Shown piece after piece: positions 1 through 7,949 of a stretch of 10,016 nt of DNA. The DNA is taken from positions 5,343 to 15,358 of the forward strand of contig MHFC01000143.1 in NCBI GenBank assembly GCA_001804025.1, in the 5' to 3' direction. The translations under genes were made by a program, and so were the position numbers. Each line of letters starts with the position of its first letter. Within the stretch, counting starts at the first letter, position 1. The stretch comes from Omnitrophica bacterium GWA2_52_8 (GTDB lineage: Bacteria > Omnitrophota > Omnitrophia > Omnitrophales > Aquincolibacteriaceae). The notes under the pieces are model-generated. The model searched no databases. It was given only the letters and a program-made list of their open reading frames with translations, and was not told where the DNA came from.

Positions 1-176
1 TGAAGGAAGTTGGTGCCTTCATAATAAACGTTCTGGTCAAATACATCCCGGTAGAGGCCGGTCTTGTTTTCCTTAAACTGAACGGTTTCCGCATATGCCG
101 GCGCCATCAGCGCCCCGGAACAAAAAAGAGCGGCCAACAAGACGAAAAAATTAAAACGGCGTTTTGCTTTTGACAT
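1..176 (-). CDS. Exported protein of unknown function, N-terminal fragment (cut by window edge)
   Basis: Only the first 58 codons are in the window. The ATG at 176-174 is preceded by a GGGA Shine-Dalgarno nine bases upstream. The protein opens with a clear Sec signal peptide: a basic start (MSKAKRR), a hydrophobic core (FFVLLAALFCSGALMA) and a probable signal peptidase I site after PAYA, residues 26-29. The mature part begins ETVQFKENKTGLYRDVF and gives no motif that I recognise. A Cys lies in the hydrophobic core but is not in a lipobox, so a lipoprotein is unlikely. The start overlaps the 3' end of the upstream barrel gene by 26 bp, so the two are almost certainly co-transcribed and this protein probably also acts in the periplasm or outer membrane. 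The function cannot be assigned from this fragment. Confidence 0.75.
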   Translation of the reverse strand, partial: MSKAKRRFNFFVLLAALFCSGALMAPAYAETVQFKENKTGLYRDVFDQNVYYEGTNFL

Positions 177-1464
177 AAAAATTGGTCCCTTCACTCCCAA
201 ATGCCATTTCGGCACCAACCAGCATCACATCGGCCAAGCTCACTCGAAAACCGAGGCCGTAAGACCCTCTGAAATCCCCGAATTGCAGCTCGCTGAACTC
301 TTGAAAAACCTGCCCCTCATCCCAAAATAAAACCGTATCGAGTTTCAAGTCCCGGTTTTCCCAAATGGTATAGCGGTACTCGATATTTAAAAGAACCAGA
401 CTCTCGTCTTTAAAGCGGCTGGCGTCGTATCCGCGCAAGGTGTGGCTGTAAGAAGGGAACGAATCATACCCTCCGAGCATCGGCATTTGATGAAAAGGAA
501 CGTAATCATTTCCGATTTTGTCATTGTGCTCTCCGTAAAAATGAACGGCAAGCACGCGCCGTTTGGATTTTAGAGAAAAATAACGGCTGGCCTCGGCCGT
601 GTATTTAAAATATCCGGCATCCGAACTGTTAAGGCCGTGATTGTAACTGAACGTCGCGCGATGCAATCCGCCCATGGTCGAATTGCCGCGGTTATTGCGC
701 GTATCATAAGCAAACTCAAGCGCATAAGACATAAGTGAATCCCCGCGAAGCCCGTTGACTTGGCCCTCATTAAAAATCCCTTCCCCGACCTGCCCGCTGC
801 CGCCGTCCTTGCCGCCGTTAATATTCACGTTGCGGTATCCGATTTTAAGGTCTGCCGCAATTTCAGGGTTGGGCGCATAACCTAAATCAGCTTCCAGGGT
901 CGTTTGTTCAATCCCATAGACATAACCGTCTCCACGGCTCGTATGAGGCCCGATACCATAGAAATGTTCGCGGACACGGTCTTCATATTTGAAAGTGCCG
1001 AGCGTGCGCAGCCCTGTGCCTGCAATTCTTTCGGCGCCGACTGTGGCCCCGGCCTCAAAAACAGTTTCCCGTTTAAAATCAACCCAGCTGTTGAGCACCG
1101 CTCCGGGCAGACGCTCCCGCAATCGCGTCAGCCGGATCCAGTCAATTTCAGTCCCTGCCCCAACTTCGATTGAATTAACAGAATGGAGCCTCGGAGAAAT
1201 ACCGTTTTCCTGAAGCTTGTCGTACATCCAGACTGCTTTTCTTGGAATTTTATGATCTTCGAGATAGACGAGCGTTTTGTCTATCGGCCGCCTGACAAGT
1301 TCGAAAGGATAGACGAGGGTGTGCTGCCAGCGGTAACCGCTCGGAGCTTCGGGCTGAGACTCAAATACAGGGGCGTAACGGTCATAGGCAAAGGCAACCG
1401 CATTCACCTGCATCAATATTCCCGTCAAAATAAGGGCTTTGAAAATACAGAAACGAGAACGCAC
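151..1464 (-). CDS. Omp85/BamA-TamA family outer-membrane beta-barrel protein without POTRA domains
   Basis: The predicted protein is 437 residues from a GTG at 1464. That start is chosen because AGGAGG (1478-1473) lies 8 bases upstream and because translation from it begins directly with a signal peptide (VRSRFCIFKALILTGILMQVNAVAFA, split here as residues 1-20 and 21-26), cleaved after AFA. A longer frame from a TTG at 1518 would place 18 polar residues ahead of the signal. The remainder looks like an outer-membrane barrel: alternating aromatic/polar strands, a YGIGP motif near residue 169, the LRGYD motif near residue 343 that corresponds to the conserved (V/I)RG(F/Y) of the Omp85 barrel, and a C-terminal Phe (end KSKTPF) as in BAM substrates. 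About 90 residues of linker precede the barrel, with no recognisable POTRA repeat, so a role as the core BamA is unlikely. Family membership is fairly sure; the cargo or function is unknown. Confidence 0.8.
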   Translation of the reverse strand: MRSRFCIFKALILTGILMQVNAVAFAYDRYAPVFESQPEAPSGYRWQHTLVYPFELVRRPIDKTLVYLEDHKIPRKAVWMYDKLQENGISPRLHSVNSIEVGAGTEIDWIRLTRLRERLPGAVLNSWVDFKRETVFEAGATVGAERIAGTGLRTLGTFKYEDRVREHFYGIGPHTSRGDGYVYGIEQTTLEADLGYAPNPEIAADLKIGYRNVNINGGKDGGSGQVGEGIFNEGQVNGLRGDSLMSYALEFAYDTRNNRGNSTMGGLHRATFSYNHGLNSSDAGYFKYTAEASRYFSLKSKRRVLAVHFYGEHNDKIGNDYVPFHQMPMLGGYDSFPSYSHTLRGYDASRFKDESLVLLNIEYRYTIWENRDLKLDTVLFWDEGQVFQEFSELQFGDFRGSYGLGFRVSLADVMLVGAEMAFGSEGTNFYVKSKTPF

Positions 1465-1565
1465 TAAAACTTCCTCCTGTTCCGGAACCATCGGACAGTT
1501 TGCATGATTTTCGGCCAATTAGCCTAATTCTGTAGCTTGATCCATCAGCAGCACCTGTGACGCTT

Positions 1566-1584
1566 CTTTCCTCCGGCCGGAAAG
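1566..1584 (-). other. Hairpin in the probable 5' leader of the barrel gene
   Basis: CTTTCC and GGAAAG form a perfect 6-bp stem around the 7-base loop GGCCGGA. The inner sequence TCCGGCCGGA is itself palindromic. It lies about 25 bases downstream of the predicted -10 box and about 100 bases before the GTG start, so it would sit in the 5' untranslated leader. No T-run follows, so it is not a classic terminator. A regulatory role is possible but unsupported. Confidence 0.3.
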
Positions 1585-1606
1585 GCTCTTCAAGAACCGC
1601 GCATAG

Positions 1607-1634
1607 ATTATCATCACTTTTGTGTTTTTTTCAA
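1607..1634 (-). promoter_or_regulatory. Sigma70-type promoter for the barrel/exported-protein unit
   Basis: On the minus strand, TTGAAA (1634-1629, five of six to the -35 consensus) is followed after 16 bp by GATAAT (1612-1607, five of six to the -10 consensus). The spacer is A-rich. The site is downstream of a terminator-like hairpin and upstream of an otherwise non-coding leader of about 130 bases, which is where a promoter for the envelope genes is expected. Consensus match only; no experimental start is known. Confidence 0.5.
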
Positions 1635-1684
1635 GCTCCAGCAAAGCCTTTTTTTTCGCATGCTCTAAAAAAGTATGCTTGTCG

Positions 1685-1709
1685 AAAAAAACCTTGTCAT
1701 GACAAGACC
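1685..1709 (-). terminator. Weak rho-independent terminator-like hairpin after the transporter gene
   Basis: The perfect 14-bp palindrome CTTGTCATGACAAG (1706-1693) can fold into a 5-bp stem with a CATG loop, extended by G-U pairs, and is followed by seven T residues (1691-1685). The TGA stop codon of the upstream gene (1699-1697) lies across the loop and stem. A second GC-rich hairpin, CCCCT/AGGGG with a 5-base loop (1729-1715), sits just before it, in the last codons of that gene. The stem is short with only two G-C pairs, so termination efficiency is uncertain. Confidence 0.4.
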
Positions 1710-4093
1710 AAAGGCCCCTCCTTCAGGGGATCAAAAGCCTCAAACTCCGGCCACTGCTGCGCCAGTCTGAGGTCAAAAATCACAAAATAGGCAGCGAGCA
1801 CAAACCAGTGGTCATGAGAACCCGCCCACTCTCTCAGAATTTTATGAACATCCTTATCCCGTGCCGGCATTCCCGCAACCCCGTCAAACACGCCCTGAAG
1901 CACTGCGATAAGATCAGGATCCACCGTATTTGCCAGCAGCTCCATGGCATGTGCATGAATATGGGCATCTTGCGGGGTTCTCGTCAGTTCAGATTCGATA
2001 ATTTCAATGATTTCCCGCCCATAAATCAGTTTCAGCAAAAGAAAAATTCTTTCGATGCTCTCATCAGCCAGCGCGCGCAGCATGGTTGCTGCCGCGCCTT
2101 CTTTGTCCGCTGTCTTACATCGAAGCTCATAAAACCGCTCCACCTTATGGATTTTCTCCCTCAAAACACATTCCGTCATAATTTCACTTTTAACAACAAG
2201 CCGGTTCGGAATCAGCCGGGCCTCTTTTTGCGTGATGCGGCTCAGCCCCCGGATGATTTCAAACCGGAAGGCCTGGCTCTGCGGTCCGGCCAGAACGTGC
2301 AGCATCAAATCCACGGTTTCCTGTTTCGGAATATACTCAAGAATCCGGATGGCCCTGTGTTTTAAATCCAGCCTCTTCTCTCCCTCTCTTAAAATTTCCG
2401 CCATGCGCATGAGCGCTTCTTCCGGAGCGTTTGCAATGGTTTCTTCCATGCTTTGATCGCCTTCGATTTCTTCGCCAAATTTAAAAAACATAAGCTTTCT
2501 CAGAAAAACCATGTCCTGATGACGAATTTTTTCTCCGCCGCACCGGTCATGGCCGTCGTCAAGCGCTTCACGCTGCCGAATTTTATCGATAAATTTCCGG
2601 GTGGAAGAAAAATCATTCTTCATATCGGTGTGCAAAAATTTTATTGAGGCCGCCAATTTCCGGATCCAGCTTGACGGGTGCGTAAGATAAAAACTGATTC
2701 CCTCGAAAGTTTTTTCGCTGCAGAGCAACGCGATAATATCGCCCGCCTTTTCAGAAGCCTCCGGCCTGCCTTTGGCGCGGCTTGAAAGATTTGATTTGAG
2801 CAGGCGTGTATAATCATGACGCATGCGCCAGACCAGAAAAATCCAGAGCGGGATCAGCGCCAGGATCAACCATCCGATTTTTTCATACGGCAATCCCAAA
2901 AAGGATGTCGCGATGATCATGTAAAAACCCGCCAGGCTTCTGGCCCCGCGAAAACCCAGCATATCAATGATGGGCTTGACCTTGTACCGCACATCACTGG
3001 CCACCGGGGTATACAGCACTTCCCTGCTCGCTTGCTGGATCGAGTAATTCATGCTCCCGTCAAAAAGCTTGATCGCCATCGCCACCATCAAAACCGGATT
3101 CAAACAACCGATGAGCGCCAAAACTCCGAGCCCTGAGGGCAGCAGCCAAAGGGAGATCCCGACACCCAAAAATTTGAGAGAAAGACGGGTGACCACGAGC
3201 TGCATGAAACATGACAGCAAATTCAAAAAACTGTTAAAACCGCTGTAAAAGGATGTCAGGTTTTGCTTGCCGCTGATGGAGTTGTCGACAATGAAGTTAA
3301 ATTGGTTATCGACGACCGCTGACGTCATTTTGGCCACGATAACCAGCCCTGCCAGAACAAGGAGGTAGGATGAGGCCGCGATCAGCTTAAGGCCGGAAAC
3401 CCCGCCGCTTTTTTGCGCCGCTTGGGGCAGGTCTTTCTTGGGCTTATGCCCGGAATCCGCGCCCGCATGGCTGCTGGCAATATACCGCCAATTCGCAACA
3501 ACCAAAACGCAACACAGCCCGATAACCGCGGCCGTAAACAAAAGCATATCCTCGGTGGCAAACCATTTCACCAGGTGGTAGGTGACAACACCACCTAAAA
3601 CTCCTCCCAGAGACCCGCCGCTGATTATGAATCCCAGCAGCCGCTTGGCTTCAGCAGGATTAAAAATGTCGTTGGCCAGCGTAAAAAACAACGTGGTCAT
3701 CGCGATGGAATAAGAACTGACCCAAACATAAAACACGGCGGACAAATAATCCACCTTAAAACGGAATAAAATCCAAAAAGCCGCAAGACATGCGATATAA
3801 AATCCGAGAATAACGATAAAATAGGTTTTTTTCGACAGGCGTTTTGAAAGTTCAACAAATGCCCAGACAATAAAAATCAAAAAAAGTCCTTCGGCAAGAT
3901 TAACATAAGGAAGGCTCTTGGCTCCCAGCTCGTCCAAAAGCAGGGAGTTGCGCACCGGCTTCAGCATCCAGATCGTCATAATGACAAGGCTGAAATACCA
4001 AAACATGAGAAACGTTTTGGCCGCTTCGCCCGGACGTATATCCACAAGGCGCTTGATAAACGGGATTTTTTGAAACAAGGCTGCGGCGGTCAT
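1697..4093 (-). CDS. NTP/NDP (ADP/ATP) translocase-like membrane protein with C-terminal HEAT-like domain
   Basis: The 798-residue protein has two halves. Residues 1 to about 430 form a transporter with roughly 12 hydrophobic segments (for example around 28-44, 66-82, 91-110, 116-139, 153-174, 184-202, 238-256, 284-302, 312-342, 386-400 and 405-423). Hallmarks of the ADP/ATP antiporter family (NTT/Tlc/Npt, TC 2.A.12) are LKPVRNSLLL (44-53), AEAKRLLGFIISGGSLGG (147-164) and REVLYTPVASDVRYKVKPIID (split: REVLYTPVAS 357-366, DVRYKVKPIID 367-377). Residues about 455-798 are helical pairs resembling HEAT repeats (for example 670-738), as in many Npt-like proteins of free-living bacteria. NTTs of Chlamydiales and Rickettsiales exchange ATP for ADP or import nucleotides; the substrate of HEAT-fused versions is not established, so function is inferred. 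The ATG overlaps the yraN stop by 4 bp (ATGA), with AAGGA six bases upstream, implying translational coupling. Confidence 0.82.
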   Translation of the reverse strand: MTAAALFQKIPFIKRLVDIRPGEAAKTFLMFWYFSLVIMTIWMLKPVRNSLLLDELGAKSLPYVNLAEGLFLIFIVWAFVELSKRLSKKTYFIVILGFYIACLAAFWILFRFKVDYLSAVFYVWVSSYSIAMTTLFFTLANDIFNPAEAKRLLGFIISGGSLGGVLGGVVTYHLVKWFATEDMLLFTAAVIGLCCVLVVANWRYIASSHAGADSGHKPKKDLPQAAQKSGGVSGLKLIAASSYLLVLAGLVIVAKMTSAVVDNQFNFIVDNSISGKQNLTSFYSGFNSFLNLLSCFMQLVVTRLSLKFLGVGISLWLLPSGLGVLALIGCLNPVLMVAMAIKLFDGSMNYSIQQASREVLYTPVASDVRYKVKPIIDMLGFRGARSLAGFYMIIATSFLGLPYEKIGWLILALIPLWIFLVWRMRHDYTRLLKSNLSSRAKGRPEASEKAGDIIALLCSEKTFEGISFYLTHPSSWIRKLAASIKFLHTDMKNDFSSTRKFIDKIRQREALDDGHDRCGGEKIRHQDMVFLRKLMFFKFGEEIEGDQSMEETIANAPEEALMRMAEILREGEKRLDLKHRAIRILEYIPKQETVDLMLHVLAGPQSQAFRFEIIRGLSRITQKEARLIPNRLVVKSEIMTECVLREKIHKVERFYELRCKTADKEGAAATMLRALADESIERIFLLLKLIYGREIIEIIESELTRTPQDAHIHAHAMELLANTVDPDLIAVLQGVFDGVAGMPARDKDVHKILREWAGSHDHWFVLAAYFVIFDLRLAQQWPEFEAFDPLKEGPLVLS

Positions 4094-4488
4094 GAAGATT
4101 CCTTCAGGTCAAACGCATTTTCAATAAAGCGGATTTCCGGTTCCCGGCCTTCAGGCCAAGTGATGCCCAATACTGCAAATCCGGCCTGTGCGTCGCCGAT
4201 TTTTTTCTCTTTTAGGTACCATTGCGCAAGATGCGCCAGCTTGGTTTGCTTTTTGCTGTGCACGGCCTCTTCGGGGCGTCCCTGCCGGTGATGGGTGCGT
4301 GTTTTTATTTCGATGAAATACAACCGCTTCCCTTTTCGTGCCACCACATCCAATTCCCCGAGGGCGCACCGGTAATTTTTTTCGATAATTTGAAACCCAT
4401 GCCGCACCAGGTAGCCCCAGCCTGCCATTTCTCCGCGCTCGCCGAATGTCAGTTTGAACGGCTTCGTATTGAGCTCAAGCGGCATCAT
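4090..4488 (-). CDS. yraN: UPF0102/YraN family nuclease-fold protein
   Basis: This 132-residue protein has the signature of UPF0102, a family with a restriction-endonuclease/Holliday-junction-resolvase-like fold. Visible elements are GERGEMAGWGYL (16-27), the N-Y-R then GELD motif (38-47, with the acidic residues E45 and D47), the EIK motif (60-62) completing the predicted E/D-EXK-like site, and a following R-x-G-x-x-E-A-V segment. Length matches the family (about 115-130). The biochemical role is not firmly known; DNA processing is the usual inference. The ATG at 4488 overlaps the rnhB stop as ATGA and has AAGGA six bases upstream. A second ATG follows immediately at 4485. The rnhB-yraN pairing is common across bacteria, which supports the call. 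Confidence 0.93.
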   Translation of the reverse strand: MMPLELNTKPFKLTFGERGEMAGWGYLVRHGFQIIEKNYRCALGELDVVARKGKRLYFIEIKTRTHHRQGRPEEAVHSKKQTKLAHLAQWYLKEKKIGDAQAGFAVLGITWPEGREPEIRFIENAFDLKESS

Positions 4489-5141
4489 GAGAGTTCCTTT
4501 TCAAATTGCTCCTCGGATATCCGCCGCACCGGCTCATAACTTCTGCGGTGAACGGGACTGAGCCCGTATTCCCGCATCGCCTCTAAATGAACTGCCGTCG
4601 CATAGCCTTTGTGCCGGGCAAAGAAATAAGCGGGGTAAAGCGTATCCAGATGTCTCATCCAGGCGTCCCGGTAAACTTTGGCAACAATGGAGGCCGCTGC
4701 GATGGCTGCGGATTTTTGGTCCCCTTTAACGATGGCTTTCTGTTTGAGCGGCAAATCAAGCTTCATATTACCGTCAATGAGGAGATGCTCGGGGGTTTTA
4801 GGAAGGGCCAACACAGCCATTTTCATGGCCAGGCGTGTTGCCTGAAAAATATTTATCGAATCAATCATGTTCTCGTGAACAATCCCGATTCCGACAAACG
4901 CATGTTTGACAATCAGCCAATACAGTTTTTCGCGCAGCGGCGGCGGAACTTTTTTGGAGTCATTGAGCCCTTGAAGCGTCACACCGCGCCGTAAAATAGC
5001 CGCGGCCGCAACAACAGGCCCGGCAAGCGGTCCCCGCCCGGCCTCATCAATCCCGGCAAGGCAAGCGCCTGACACCTCCGCTGCTTTCTGGTCAAAGGCA
5101 AAAAGGGCCTCGAAAACGGACCGTGCCACTGCGTCCCTCAT
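4485..5141 (-). CDS. rnhB: Ribonuclease HII
   Basis: The 218-residue enzyme cleaves the RNA strand of RNA-DNA hybrids and starts ribonucleotide excision repair at single rNMPs in DNA, using two metal ions. All four catalytic acids are present: D32 and E33 in GIDEAGRGPLAGP (30-42), D123 in LLIDGN (120-125), and D141 in KGDQKSAAIAAASIVAKV (139-156). The GRG motif (35-37), which contacts the RNA-DNA junction in this family, is intact. An N-terminal segment of about 25 residues precedes the catalytic core. The ATG at 5141 has a weak GGGA site ten bases upstream and no alternative in-frame start upstream. The gene lies 51 bp after rplS, a classic arrangement, and its stop is shared with the yraN start. 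Confidence 0.96.
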   Translation of the reverse strand: MRDAVARSVFEALFAFDQKAAEVSGACLAGIDEAGRGPLAGPVVAAAAILRRGVTLQGLNDSKKVPPPLREKLYWLIVKHAFVGIGIVHENMIDSINIFQATRLAMKMAVLALPKTPEHLLIDGNMKLDLPLKQKAIVKGDQKSAAIAAASIVAKVYRDAWMRHLDTLYPAYFFARHKGYATAVHLEAMREYGLSPVHRRSYEPVRRISEEQFEKELS

Positions 5142-5192
5142 CCGCGCCCATTCCCTTTTGAGGAACCGGTGCTTCTTTAGCGGCCAGAAAAA

Positions 5193-5522
5193 TCAGGCTG
5201 CCTGGACTTTGCTTTTTTGATGCCTCATAAAATAAAGCTTGGCACGGCGGGCACGGCCTTTGCGAACCACCACCACTTTTTCCACGACGGGAGAATAAAG
5301 CGGAAACATCTTTTCCACGATATCCCCGTGCGTTTCTTTAACCACGGAAAAACTGGCGTTAACGCTACGGCCGCGGCGGCGGATGCAAACCCCTTCGAAA
5401 ATCTGGGTGCGCACTTTGTCGCCTTCTTTCACTTTGAGATGAATCTTCAAGGTGTCGCCGACACGGAACTCGGGCATCTTCTTTTTTAAAATCTCGCTTT
5501 CAACTAATTCCATTTCGTTCAC
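5193..5522 (-). CDS. rplS: 50S ribosomal protein L19
   Basis: L19 lies at the 30S-50S interface. The 109-residue reading from GTG 5522 is preferred: AAGGAG (5534-5529) lies six bases upstream, and the product begins close to the usual N-terminus. A longer frame to 5630 would overlap trmD and add 36 low-quality residues. Family features include MPEFRVGDTLKIHLKV, FEGVCIRRRGR, MFPLYSPVVEKVVVVRKG and the highly conserved RRAKLYFMR near the C-terminus. The usual G-V-G-V-E-R before FP reads HGDIVEKMFP here, a modest divergence. It follows trmD after 20 bp, as in most bacteria. Length is slightly shorter than the E. coli protein (115). Confidence 0.96.
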   Translation of the reverse strand: MNEMELVESEILKKKMPEFRVGDTLKIHLKVKEGDKVRTQIFEGVCIRRRGRSVNASFSVVKETHGDIVEKMFPLYSPVVEKVVVVRKGRARRAKLYFMRHQKSKVQAA

Positions 5523-5542
5523 GGTTCTCTCCTTCGATAATA

Positions 5543-6274
<732 letters not shown>

Positions 6275-6287
6275 ACGCATTCCCGGA

Positions 6288-6557
6288 TCAGGATTTTGCG
6301 CCGGTCAGTTTTTTCGTTTTTTTCGCAGCCCGTTTGATCAGACTTTTAACGGAGGGCGAAAGCCGAGCGCCTTGACCCAACCAATACTCCAGCCGGTCCT
6401 TATTGATTTTGAATTTTTCATCCAGCGGCAATGGATCATACGAACCGATTTCTTCGATAAAACGCCCGTCGCGCGGCATTTTAACATCCGCCACGACAAT
6501 GCGCCACTGACTCCGGTTAATCGCCCCAACCCGCTTCATCCGAATTTGAACAGCCAA
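6288..6557 (-). CDS. rpsP: 30S ribosomal protein S16
   Basis: This 89-residue protein is the standard length for S16, a small-subunit assembly protein. The start is TTG at 6557, fixed by a strong AAGGAGG (6572-6566) eight bases upstream. Family features are the opening AVQIRMKRVG, the segment WRIVVADVKMPRDGRFIEEIG (split: WRIVVADVKM, PRDGRFIEEIG), GSYDPLP and RLEYWLGQGARLSPSVKSLI, followed by a lysine-rich tail. The downstream trmD start is only 7-13 bp after the stop. In most bacteria rimM (and often a KH-domain gene) comes next, but neither is present here. Confidence 0.96.
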   Translation of the reverse strand: MAVQIRMKRVGAINRSQWRIVVADVKMPRDGRFIEEIGSYDPLPLDEKFKINKDRLEYWLGQGARLSPSVKSLIKRAAKKTKKLTGAKS

Positions 6558-6641
6558 TTTGTTTTCCTCCTTATCTCATGATTCGCAGACCGCCGACCGA
6601 AAAATCGAAACTAAAACCGTTTAAAAAAACAGCCGTATACG

Positions 6642-6669
6642 ATTATCGAGTCACGATGTGCGTTTTCTA
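6642..6669 (-). promoter_or_regulatory. Possible weak promoter for the rpsP operon
   Basis: TAGAAA (6669-6664, four of six to the -35 consensus) includes the murA stop codon. It is followed after 16 bp by GATAAT (6647-6642, five of six to the -10 consensus). It would give a leader of about 75-80 bases before rpsP. This 109-bp gap is the longest within the housekeeping cluster. Read-through from murA is equally possible, as no convincing terminator lies between. Confidence 0.3.
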
Positions 6670-7932
6670 TTCCTTCTCTCTTCGCACTTTTGCGCCGAGA
6701 GACGAAAGCTTTACTTCCAGCCGGTCATAACCGCGGTCCAAATGATAAATCCGGTGGACTGCCGTTTCTCCTTCTGCCGCCAGACCGGCAATCACAAGCG
6801 CCGCACTGGCCCGCAAATCGGACGCCATGACCGGCGCCCCGCTCAACCGTTTAATCCCGTGCACAATCGCACTGGGCCCTTCCAGAAAAACTTTTGCCCC
6901 CATGCGGTTCAATTCACTGACATGCATAAACCTGTCAGGGTAAATTTTTTCCGTAATCACGCTAATACCGGGCGTCACCGTCATCAGGGCCATCATTTGC
7001 GCCTGTAAATCCGTCGGAAATCCCGGATACGGCAGCGTGGTCACATCCACGGGTTTTAATTTTCCGCTGCGCCGGACACGGATGTCATGCTTGCCCTTGT
7101 CAATGCGGGCCCCCGCCTGTTTTAATTTATCAATAATGGCATTTTGATGATGCGGGTCCGCTTTACGGATCAAGACATCCCCCCCGGTCATTGCCGCCGC
7201 AACCATAAAAGTTCCAGCCTCAATGCGGTCGGAGATAACGGAATAACGCGCCCCCTGCAATTTTTTGACGCCTTCGATTTCAATGAGCGGCGAACCTTCT
7301 CCCGAAATTTTTGCACCCATTTTTTTTAAAAAACGGGCCAAATCCACAACTTCTGGTTCGCAGGCCGCTGATTCAATCGCGGTTTTCCCCCGCGCCAAAA
7401 CAGCGGCCATCATGACATTGGCAGTCGCCAGCACCGAAGACCCGAACGATCCGCCAAGATAAATTTCACGGCCCCGCAGTTTCTTCTTGGCCAGCGCATG
7501 CACATATCCGTGCTGCGTCGTAATCGATGCGCCAAGCGCCTCAAGCCCTTTCAAATGCAGGTCGATCGGCCTTGGGCCGATGACACAGCCCCCCGGCAAT
7601 GAAACCTGGGCATGCCCCGTCCGGGCGAGCAAAGGCCCCAGCACACAAACCGACGCCCGCATGGTGCTGACCAGTTTATAGGGCGCCATGGGCTTCAGGT
7701 TTTTTCCGGGACGGATTGCCAATGTGCCGTCCTGATACTGCGCTTTTGCGCCAAGCGCCCTCAATAACCGGATCATAGTTTGAATGTCCCGCAGATCCGG
7801 AATATTTTCAATGATCGATTCTTTTTCGCTCAAAAGCGCGGCGGCCATTATCGGCAACGCGGAATTTTTTGCGCCGGAAACCGTCACTTCGCCAGAGAGC
7901 TTGCGATTGCCTTGAATGACAATCTTGTCCAT
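6667..7932 (-). CDS. murA: UDP-N-acetylglucosamine 1-carboxyvinyltransferase
   Basis: MurA transfers enolpyruvate from PEP to UDP-GlcNAc, the first committed step of peptidoglycan synthesis in the cytoplasm. The 421 residues match the family (about 419 in E. coli). K22 in SGAKNSALP (19-27) and the catalytic cysteine C116 in SLPGGCVIGPRP (111-122) are present, as are RASVCVLGPLLAR (92-104), the G-x-F-P-T-D-L-Q-A-Q-M segment and the late VHRIYHLDRGYDRL element. Because the active-site residue is Cys rather than Asp, the enzyme is of the type normally inhibited by fosfomycin. The ATG at 7932 has only a weak GGGG-type site and lies 17 bp after prmC, suggesting co-transcription. Confidence 0.97.
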   Translation of the reverse strand: MDKIVIQGNRKLSGEVTVSGAKNSALPIMAAALLSEKESIIENIPDLRDIQTMIRLLRALGAKAQYQDGTLAIRPGKNLKPMAPYKLVSTMRASVCVLGPLLARTGHAQVSLPGGCVIGPRPIDLHLKGLEALGASITTQHGYVHALAKKKLRGREIYLGGSFGSSVLATANVMMAAVLARGKTAIESAACEPEVVDLARFLKKMGAKISGEGSPLIEIEGVKKLQGARYSVISDRIEAGTFMVAAAMTGGDVLIRKADPHHQNAIIDKLKQAGARIDKGKHDIRVRRSGKLKPVDVTTLPYPGFPTDLQAQMMALMTVTPGISVITEKIYPDRFMHVSELNRMGAKVFLEGPSAIVHGIKRLSGAPVMASDLRASAALVIAGLAAEGETAVHRIYHLDRGYDRLEVKLSSLGAKVRREKE

Positions 7933-7949
7933 ACGCCCCGAATTTCAGC

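Noticed and set aside
1464..1518. Longer start (TTG 1518) for the barrel protein
   Set aside because: It would put 18 polar residues ahead of the signal peptide, while GTG 1464 has AGGAGG at 8-base spacing.
1808..2365. 185-residue open frame on the + strand
   Set aside because: It lies wholly antisense to the transporter gene, has no recognisable domain and is a shadow of its codon bias; other + strand frames were rejected for the same reason.
6338..6529. 63-residue minus-strand frame inside rpsP
   Set aside because: It is an out-of-frame reading of rpsP with no start signal of its own.
6634..6641. CGTATACG palindrome followed on the minus strand by a T-run, as a murA terminator
   Set aside because: An 8-base perfect palindrome leaves at most two base pairs outside a TATA loop, too weak for an intrinsic terminator.
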